From Armigeres subalbatus (taxonomy: Eukaryota > Arthropoda > Insecta > Diptera > Culicidae), in assembly GCF_024139115.2 (NCBI RefSeq), contig NC_085140.1:234176371-234240370 (forward strand): DNA of 64,000 nucleotides, in the 5' to 3' direction. Position numbers and translations under genes: made by a program. Below the pieces are notes generated by a model that had not been told where the DNA came from, made no database searches, and was given only the letters and a program-made list of their open reading frames with translations. Positions within the stretch are counted from its first letter, which is position 1; the number at the start of each line of letters is the position of its first letter. This document shows, in pieces, positions 56,276 to 64,000 of the stretch.

Positions 56276-57946
56276 TCGTTCTGTAAGAATTGGGTTCTTA
56301 GATTCAAATATTCTTGGGTTTTCATATTATTATTTCTTTAAGTTTTTCAGATTTAAAGTTTTTAGGATGTTTAGATTTAAAGATTTTTAACTTTTTCCAG
56401 AAAGTGATTTATTTTATGTTAATGTTTTACGTCTATTGTCCATGATTTATCTCAATCAGATCTCATGACGATCAACCCAATAATTCCTTGCTAAGGAGTC
56501 ATTATACGGATTATCATCAACTATATCGAATTAAATATCGAAAATTGTGTGCACTGTTGGCAGTGCTTGACTGATCGCTATTCTGAGTTTTCTTAGTGTG
56601 CTAGCGTTTGGCAATCGACATTTTCATTGAAGATAACCAACAACTAACCGAACAACAATTGTACTAAATACCCAATGATTATTCTAAAGAAAAAATGCAT
56701 TGGATACCACGACTGCTTGTCTGTGAGCGGAAGGCACTTCCCCAAAGCTGTAGGAGAGGGGTAATGTGGCCCAACTGTCATCACAGCGTTCATGGTGCAG
56801 AGACACGTTGAAGTATGTAAATTAATTCTGCTTCAAATAGTTTGAATATGCGCTCAATTGCAGGGGAAGGTTCGGTGCGGTTGTCTATATTCATTCTTGT
56901 GGGCTGTTCGTCATGCAGTTTCTCTACACTTAGTCGCGCAAATAATGTGTATAGCGAAACAGTTGGAAATTGTTTTGGAGCCCAATTGCTGCTCCATACG
57001 TGCTTCGCAACCGGGGTTATTGTATGTTCGACTGTAAAGCAGAAATGTCAAATGCCACAATTTATTTGTGTCAAATGGGTATGTGATTTTAATTTGCTGG
57101 TGCATTGTTTGCAATTGCTTGAATTCAGGTTATGCTTAATGGGCTGAAAATGCAGTCGCCGTGAATTCCTATTCAGTGGCTGCTGGAAGTCAAGTGAGCC
57201 TGAGTCACGTTACTTACTAGGGGAACCGGTAAGAGATTGTTGTGGTGACGAAAATTATTTTGTTTTATTGCTGGAAGCGATTTGTGAATGATTGAGGTTA
57301 AAATAGTCGTCTGTTTATTATATACCTTGAATTTAAAAATAACTTCCTACGCGAGAACGAGTTCATCGAGAGTTGAAACGTTTTACCTACTCGGTACTGA
57401 TGAATATTGAACAGTTTGTTCTCAATGAAAAAAGAAGCACACTTCTGCTGTTTTTTCGCAGAACCAGTACAAATCATAATATTTACGGTATGAAAAAAGG
57501 TTTAGCGAACGGCAAGACTTCAAAGAAGTGCGAAATCCGGTCAATTGCAATTTACCATTTGCTGATCGCACGGAAAGTGCGTTTCGTATCCCTTACATTC
57601 CCGACCTCATTCCTGGTGGAATAAATTCTGTGATTTATTGCAAACTTGTACATTCGATCTTTTTCACAGCAGGGGCCCCACACCTTCAACTCAGCGGGGG
57701 TTTAGTTGATGTTAAATGGAATTGCGATAACCGTCATTGGTTGGATGACATTCGTTGAAGATGTCGAATGCAGTATAGAAGCTCAACAAAAATAAGAAAT
57801 ATTTATACATGGTCAGAATAATATTTCTGGACTTCAATTTCGTTTAATAAGGCAGACACAAAATTCGACCTTTTATCGGAATCTTAGTAGCGTTAGTAGC
57901 AATTCACATCCCCCGTAAAAGCAATTCACATCCCCCTCTAAGGTAC
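56276..57946. other. Intergenic, unique-looking; no gene recognised
   Basis: 56840-57150 and 57370-57760 have open frames of 80-100 codons without known domains or splice support. They may be conserved non-coding DNA. Confidence 0.35.
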
Positions 57947-57947
57947 C

Positions 57948-58110
57948 ATTTTTGCATTCGTATAGCATAAGACTAACACCATGATACTGTCATGCATAGG
58001 GAAATCGAGACAATTTCCAATCCGAAAATTTCCTAGACCGGCACCGGGAATCGAACCCAGCCACCCTCAGCATGGTCTTGCTTTGTAGCTGCGCGTCTTA
58101 CCGCTAGGAT
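57948..58110 (-). mobile_element. tRNA-derived SINE (Feilai-like), truncated
   Basis: Head and part of the body on the - strand, with B box GGTTCGATTCCCGG. The tail half is missing and the A-box region is diverged (CTTATCCTAGCGG). Confidence 0.75.
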
Positions 58111-60183
58111 AAGGATAATGACTCATTGTAAACCGTTAAATCGCCCAGCTGGATGGAAGACTTTGTTTTAGGTTTCATATTTTGGTAATAATGTATCTTA
58201 ATTTAGAGGGTTTTAATTCTAAATCAGCGTATCAACCATGTCATCCACATTACGGATCATGCTTGATGTTTTCAATCAGAACATGCTTCCCTGAATCTTT
58301 TCACAACAATCTCACACCTTGTTCGAATGGTTGCCACGAGCTGTGCATTAACCAATCAATGCTAATCTAAATCGCTGCTTAATTATACTCGAATTATGGA
58401 TAATTCGATTCGCCTCCGTACACAGACAGACTTTTGCTTGAGATACCATGAAAGAAAAATTGCCCAAAATCGTCGAATCTTCAGGCATTGAACGAAAAAC
58501 GCACCCAAAAAGGAAGCACGGAAAATAGGAACAGTTTTTTTGCTGCTTTTTGATCGACTATCGCAGCGGCACCACGGAGGTCGGTTAGGCGGTCAAACCA
58601 TCGGACTAGGGAGGTAACTCTTATTACATAAAACATGAGGCCAATTTTCCATCAGTTGAGCAATCATTCGAAACGATGTGAATTTGTGGTACCAGACCAT
58701 TCGAAGACCTGTCCGCCATAGTTCGTCGTCTTGGAGAACAATTATGTCCAATTAAGTTGTCGATGTCCATTTCTCAGGCTTTTCAGACTGGGTTCAATCC
58801 GAATGCGCTGTTTGCCGGTGCTCTTCATACTATTGACACAAATTTATTACAGCCTAATAGCTGTTTGTGTGACGAAGAAGAAACAAAGCGCGCATTTGAA
58901 TATATGAACATTTCCATAAAATTGAAATTCACTTGGCAGACGTGCGTACAATTCGGTCGAACAGTTAGCGTAACGGTAGAATAGATATGCAGGGACTGTT
59001 CGAAAGTCGCCAGAACTCTGACGGCAATGAACACATTCCGCCCATATTGGTTTGCCGCACCGCACCGTTCCGTGACACAATGGCCCCCTTTTCAGCGCCA
59101 GAAAATTCGTCACATAGCCTGCGTGAGTTTCCAAAAACTAAAATTGTGCCAGACCCATAAATGGGCACATGCATGATTGTTCGACGTTCTCCGCCTTTCA
59201 CACCCGCTGCGCATAAATGGCAGAAAAAAGGCATGCACGCGTTGGTATCTGAGGGCGGCGAAAAGACAGAGTTTCTAATCATCAGCTACCTATCATTAAA
59301 CAAAGGCAGGAGGTGGGTGGACGAGCGGCACGCAGCAACAGTTCGATGAATGGAACTGTAGTTGATTTCACTCTCATTTAGGAAGGCGGACCAGGTGGGT
59401 GGTGGCGGCCGGGAGGAAAATCGTGCTGCAGAGTTTCTGGGTGTGCGACCCGCATGCAGTTTACGATAATTTTATTGTAATCGCAGCTTAAATTGAGCGA
59501 AAAAGTGAAACAACCAACAACCATCGAAGAATGTGGGCAAGGGAGCACTTATGGAACAATAAGTCACCGCGGGATGCTTAATCGGCGGTTTGCGCTGGAA
59601 GGTGAATGGAATCTCGGGTGTCGTGTATTGCAAATAATCCGAAAAGGTTATTGAGATGTGGATAATGTGGAGCGGGTTGGCTAAATGGCAGTTCGGAGCA
59701 AGTTAGAAGCCAAATTGAGATATTGCGGTTGTAGCTAGCCCTACCGTGGTAGTGTATTCATAATAAGTTAAAATTATAGTTTAGATTCGCTTATGAAAAT
59801 GTTGAGCTTATGTCGCAAATGGACATTATTGCAAATAACTATTTAGCTAGATCTGATTATATCCAGACCAATGTTTCAGAAAAGTATCGTAACCTTTATC
59901 GTTTCGTCCGGTGAGCTAAAACATAGTGAAGCTACTGGAAAATATGAGATCTTGAAAATAGAAGTGACCAACTGCATCAGATCCACCAATTATTGAAAAA
60001 CTATGGGAGGATGGAGAACTTCCGGGAATGTAACTTGGAGACTAACCAGCAGCACACGGTTCAGTAAAAAGAAATGAGCTGTGGCGGATTATGTCTGAAC
60101 TTTTCTGGTTTTCTGGTGAAACTGATTAGGCTGATACGCTTGATGGTTCAAAAACAAGTAGTAGATTGCAGACGAAGTGTCAA
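58111..60183. other. Intergenic, unique-looking; no gene recognised
   Basis: Low repeat content. Frames at 58757-58984 and on the - strand at 58847-59282 show no domain. Confidence 0.35.
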
Positions 60184-60236
60184 CTAAATCTTCCACGTTC
60201 TAGTTAACGGTAATTTTTCCACCTACATTACGAACG
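60184..60236 (+). pseudogene. Scrap of the RTE-like LINE endonuclease
   Basis: Aligns with 10706-10760 at the nucleotide level (CCACGTTCTARTYRACGGTAA, then ATTACGAACG), the NQIxHVLIDG region. Only about 50 bp remain. Confidence 0.6.
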
Positions 60237-60504
60237 GATCTCTACAAAATCCAAAAAGGGAATGTCGCGAACATAACGTGTCCACTAGAGTGATTCAAAT
60301 TTTGACTACTTTTTCGCTCTTCTATGCCTAAATGATGACATTTACTGTTTTATTAATCCTTCTATTTTTTAGGATTTGGATGTAACTACACTGAGCACGC
60401 GCAGTTTAAAGTTTGTATGAAAATTACTATGACAACAGTAACCTTTGTGGAAAAACCGATCCGCATCGTTGCTAAAGATAGAATGTTAAAAAATATGAAA
60501 ACTC

Positions 60505-60590
60505 GTGATACAGGCCGGACTCGATTATCCGGAGGCTCGATTGACCAGAGACTCGATTATCCGGAGAAAATGCCTCGATCATCCGGAGTA
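60505..60590 (+). repeat. Short tandem phrase CTCGATTATCCGGAG
   Basis: Four variants in a row (60527, 60536-60550, 60552-60566, 60573-60588). Pogo-like TIRs use similar text, but no element ends are found. Confidence 0.6.
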
Positions 60591-60705
60591 ATATTTTTAC
60601 CCATCTTATAAAAATAGAAATATGTCTTTATCAGTGTGTATCCGTAACGTATCCAATATGTGCAAGACACCTAGTAATGAATGATAGTCCCTTTCTCGCT
60701 TTCCT

Positions 60706-60873
60706 AAGGGACTGTTCACAAATTACGTAACGCTTTAGAGGGAGGGAGGAAGTTAGACCAAGCGTTACGGTCCGTACAAAAAAATTAAGCCTTCCATAAA
60801 AAAGGGTTGCGAGAGGGAGAGTGGGGTATCTAAATTATCAAATTCAGCGTTACGAATTTTGTGAAAGAACCCC
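60706..60873. mobile_element. ATTACGTAACGC-family MITE, decayed
   Basis: Left GACTGTTCACAAATTACGTA, right (other strand) GGTTCTTTCACAAAATTCGT. A further right-type end, CGTTATTTGTGAACAGCC, lies at 61138-61155, so a second copy or composite reaches to 61156. Confidence 0.6.
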
Positions 60874-61264
60874 AAGGGAACGGAAGTTAAGAACATTCAT
60901 AAAAATGGCCAATTTATGAATTTCAATTCAAAGCACCGATATTTTTTTTAAGCATTCGTATGTACATTCTAAGTACAGCATTGACATTGTGACTCATGCT
61001 ACCAAATGGTCCTCCGGAATATCCGGAATTTGATTTTGCTCCATCCTCCCCCTCGTAACGCTTTTTGTATTGAAGGTTCAATTGGTTTGTATGAATCGTA
61101 ACGTACGGTCTGATCGGCTGCCTCGCTTTCCAGCGTTTCGTTATTTGTGAACAGCCTCAATGTTTATTTTGAAAAAAAGGTTATTTCGCCAACGGTGGTC
61201 CATGTATAGATTCAAACACTGGAACTGATGTACGCATAGTAACAACGAAAAATTCTAGTGTTTA

Positions 61265-61650
61265 GGGAATACCCGTTAATTACGTAACGTTTAGAGGAGG
61301 AGGGTGGTTCCGTTAAGTGTGACACACAATTTTTTTTTAAATACATCATACAAAAAATGTGACATAGGAGGGAGGGGGATTGAAAATGGCCATTCTTTGT
61401 GTTACGTAATTAAGGATACTCCTCGCGGAATCCAAGTTTCAAAAGGCTCGCGTTTTCTGGGGCACACCACTCGTTACGGATGCGGCGCACAACTGTCATT
61501 TTTGTTGATTTAGCTTTGCTGCGTCGCAGCATGCGTGAAATAATAAAAATGACAGTTGTGCGTTGCTTCCATATCGAGTGGTATGCCTCCGAAAACGCGA
61601 GCACTTTGAAACTTGGATTCCGTGAGGAGTGACCTTAATGGATCCTCCCT
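61265..61650. mobile_element. ATTACGTAACGC-family MITE interrupted by a TTAA MITE
   Basis: Ends GGGAATACCCGTTAATTACG and (other strand) AAGGGAGGATCCATTAA. Without the nested 61414-61638 segment it matches the intact copy at 30340-30506. Confidence 0.8.
61414..61634. mobile_element. TTAA-flanked MITE nested in the previous element
   Basis: Terminal repeats of about 85 bp with mismatches (left GGATACTCCTCGCGGAATCC, right on the other strand GGTCACTCCTCACGGAATCC). TTAA at 61410-61413 and 61635-61638. Excision leaves ACGTAATTAATGGATC, the sequence of the empty site at 30340-30506. Confidence 0.85.
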
Positions 61651-61864
61651 TAATTATGAAATGAATATTTTCATTTTCTAAAGAATCACTCGGTGGCCAA
61701 AGTGATCCATATACAATGCTCAGAATGTCGGAAAATTCCTTACATTTTTTCGTTAAAAAAATAGAAAAATCTTTTCGTAAAAACTAAGAACTTTTAATAA
61801 AAATTTTTGAAGGATATCCTTCGAAATCTCTAAAACACTACCGTTGGAGTTCTGAGTAAATTTC

Positions 61865-61889
61865 CTAATCTAATCTAATCTAATCTAAC
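61865..61889 (+). repeat. (CTAAT)5 microsatellite
   Basis: Five exact CTAAT units. Confidence 0.9.
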
Positions 61890-62700
61890 ACAAACGCAGC
61901 CAGTACAAAGAAAGCATCCTGGAAAATCATTGAGTTAGATGATGCCCAATAATTTTTCTTGTCAATATTGAGGCTCACAGCATACCAGTGGAATGACATA
62001 AACTTCGAAGCGGCTAGGCCCACTGCGTTGTGTTTGCCGCAGAGATGATTCTTAGAGATGTATCGTGTTCAAGTATTCACTTTAACATGATACATATCAC
62101 GAATCTACAGGGGTTGAAGGATGCGTGGACATACCGTACCATATGCACCGCGTTCTTTTTAAGTTCTAATTTTGGTAGTTGTATATAAATATGTAGTGAA
62201 ATGAATAACATTATGATAAGAAATTATATCAAATTTTATATATATTTGTAAAATATAACATCAACTAGGAGCCGAAGTTAACTCGGGATGTACATCTCTT
62301 GTAGAAGAAGCTGGAAATTATATAGAACTAGTTGACCTGGCAGACGTTGTCCTGCATAGTAGGCGAAAATACGCGTTGTGAACTGCCTATGCGAAATTTC
62401 CATACGAATCTAAATTCTAGTTTTTCACAATTTATTTAACTCTACTCGTAATTTTCGCATGATGAAATATCATATAAACCCGTCGGAAACGATAACGAAC
62501 GAACTGCTGAAGAAATGAAAAAAATTCATCCAGCCGTTTTCGAGTTATGCGGATACGAACACAGACCATTTCATTTTTATATATAAGATTTTTTAGTTAT
62601 GAGTATCAGATAGCAGGTTATGTGCCAGGACGTCGTCTGTATAAATGTTACATGGCAGGTTGTGAAGCTTTCATTTCTGGGATGTTTTGTAGTGGGCTAT
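61890..62700. repeat. Intergenic with a repeat end at 62320-62590
   Basis: 62330-62355 (GTTGACCTGGCAGACGTTGT) to ATTTTTATATATAAGAT at 62573-62589, preceded by CATCCAGCCGTTTTCGAGTT, is text typical of dispersed RTE- or Helitron-associated repeats in insects. Class uncertain. No gene. Confidence 0.4.
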
Positions 62701-62930
62701 GAAAATGTTAAACCATGAAAATATGAAGGTACATAACACTATAATATAAAAATAAAAAGCATGAAATTATGAAAATTTTATAATATGAAAATAAGAAACA
62801 TAAAAATATAATGTAATAAAAGAATAAAAATTGCAAAATGAAGATATACAAAAATATGAGTACATAAGAGCATGAGAATATGAAAATATTGAAAATTTTA
62901 TATTTTAAAATTTTTAATATTTCCACAATC
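62700..62930 (+). repeat. AT-rich phrase repeat (ATGAAAATATGAAAA)
   Basis: Words such as GAAAATATGA, ATAAAAATA and GAGAATATG repeat loosely. The long - strand frame across it is a composition effect. Confidence 0.6.
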
Positions 62931-62999
62931 GCACGCCTCCATGCTTCTATGCACTCATATTTTTGTGTCTTGTAACTGATGTTAAAGTATAAAATCTCC

Positions 63000-63830
63000 C
63001 GGATAAATTATAAAGAATTTCCTTTGGGAATCTCGAAGAATTACTTGCGTAAATTTCCAAGGATTTCCTGTTGAAATCCATAGAATTTCACGTTGAAATC
63101 AAATGTTTTGACGGGGAAGGGCTTCTTGTTGTTTGGCCGAATATGTCATTAATCCGAAACTCGACTGGTATAAAATCATTTGGCCGAAATAGACATATGG
63201 CCGATAATGTCGTTCGGCCGAACAGGTCATTTGACTGAAAAGTCGTCTAATCGAATAGGTCATTTAGCCAAATAGGTCTAGATGTTCGTTTATAAGATGT
63301 TCGTTCGTGACATAAGGTCGAAAACGGTTTGCGACGTACGGGTGAACCGAACTGATAATTTGTCCGAAAAAGACGTTTGCTCCGACAGCTCATTTGTTCG
63401 AAAATGTCATTTGGCTGAACGGGTTGACGTTTTTCGCCGTATAATCCGATCAGCTGAATAACATTTTCGGCCAAATTGCCCTTCCTGCGATGAATTACTA
63501 ATAGACAACATAAGGAATTTCACGTAGAAATTCAAAGAAATTCCGTAAAAATCCAGTTGAAATTCCGTTGGAAACAGTTTTTGTGAAACTTTAAAAAAAT
63601 CACAAGGAAATTTTGTTAAATTCGAAGTAACAATACAATACTCGTAAACAATTACCCGTGAAAATTTCAAAGAAATTCCCGTGAAAACTTTAGTGCAATT
63701 CCTGTTGAAAATTTGAAAAACTTGGAAGAATCTCCTGGGACAGTCTCTTAGATTTTTCTGGGGAATTTAGAAGGATTCTCCCGTTAATGTCTTAAATTAT
63801 CCTGAAAAAAAAACTTTACATTACAAACGT
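63000..63830. repeat. Two degenerate phrase repeats: (ATTTGGCCGAATAGGTC)n at 63120-63470 and 12-mer-like text around it
   Basis: 63120-63470 holds about fifteen variants of GGCCGAATAGGTCATTT. 63000-63110 and 63480-63780 resemble the decayed AAATTCC/GGAATTT phrase of the other arrays. Confidence 0.7.
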
Positions 63831-64000
63831 AATAAAAAAATCGCCAACCAAAATTATGACAAACGTTGCCGCTGACGATTTTCGGATCGGCGCTGACCTC
63901 TAACGGTAATCAGAATCCATGAACGGACCAACGGGATATTTTATTAGATGTTATATAACCAAAATAAAGATTATTTGAGCAAAAGTAAAATTTTTAGCAC

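Noticed and set aside
56842..57147. 101-codon frame
   Set aside because: No domain, no splice support, and a - strand frame of similar length overlaps it.
62708..62926. Hydrophobic 72-codon - strand frame resembling a membrane protein
   Set aside because: It is the translation of an AT-rich phrase repeat; hydrophobicity reflects TTT/ATA composition.

Overview
The window looks like genomic DNA from a culicine mosquito, most likely an Aedes species. This is inferred from the mix of elements: tRNA-derived SINEs of Feilai type, a DD37E Tc1/mariner relic of the ITmD37E type, R4/Dong-like, jockey-like and RTE-like LINE fragments, a Penelope-like fragment, many short hairpin MITEs, and an intron swollen by insertions. 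No species-specific gene was matched, because no search could be run.

Only one protein-coding gene is well supported: a four-exon CLIP-domain trypsin-like serine protease on the + strand (7722-15552, 322 residues). Exons 1-3 lie within 800 bp. Exon 4, which carries the catalytic serine, is 6.7 kb away across an intron holding two TTAA-flanked MITEs, a decayed RTE-like LINE with an internal tandem duplication, a Penelope-type reverse transcriptase scrap and a second LINE scrap. The His/Asp/Ser triad is intact, but the usual R-IxGG activation site is missing. A second, weak candidate is a small two-exon reading on the - strand at 55089-55558.

Layout: 0.4-3.8 kb holds a decayed R4/Dong-like LINE ending in (TAA)n and a jockey-like LINE tail, each split by a younger insertion. 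3.8-7.7 kb is mostly unannotated and contains a perfect 45-bp-arm hairpin. 7.7-15.7 kb is the protease gene. 15.7-24.3 kb is intergenic DNA with SINEs, MITEs and several short-period degenerate repeats. 24.3-28.1 kb is a decayed 12-mer array that changes strand and hosts the DD37E relic. 28.3-34.7 kb holds a large inverted repeat, SINEs and a jockey-like endonuclease scrap. 36.1-37.6 kb is more decayed 12-mer array. 37.6-42.5 kb is an AT-rich repeat field with hammerhead-ribozyme-like motifs and MITEs. 42.5-48.4 kb is sparse. 48.7-54.6 kb is the most striking block: a 2.5-kb homogenised GC-rich minisatellite of 12-mer pairs, flanked by decayed versions of the same phrase. 55-64 kb is intergenic with nested MITEs and more phrase-like repeats.

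The long open frames in the minisatellite are a consequence of its 12/24-bp period and are not treated as genes. Most of the interest lies in young insertions whose empty sites can be reconstructed, the inverted pair of hammerhead-like motifs, the protease without an activation site, and the evolution of the minisatellite.
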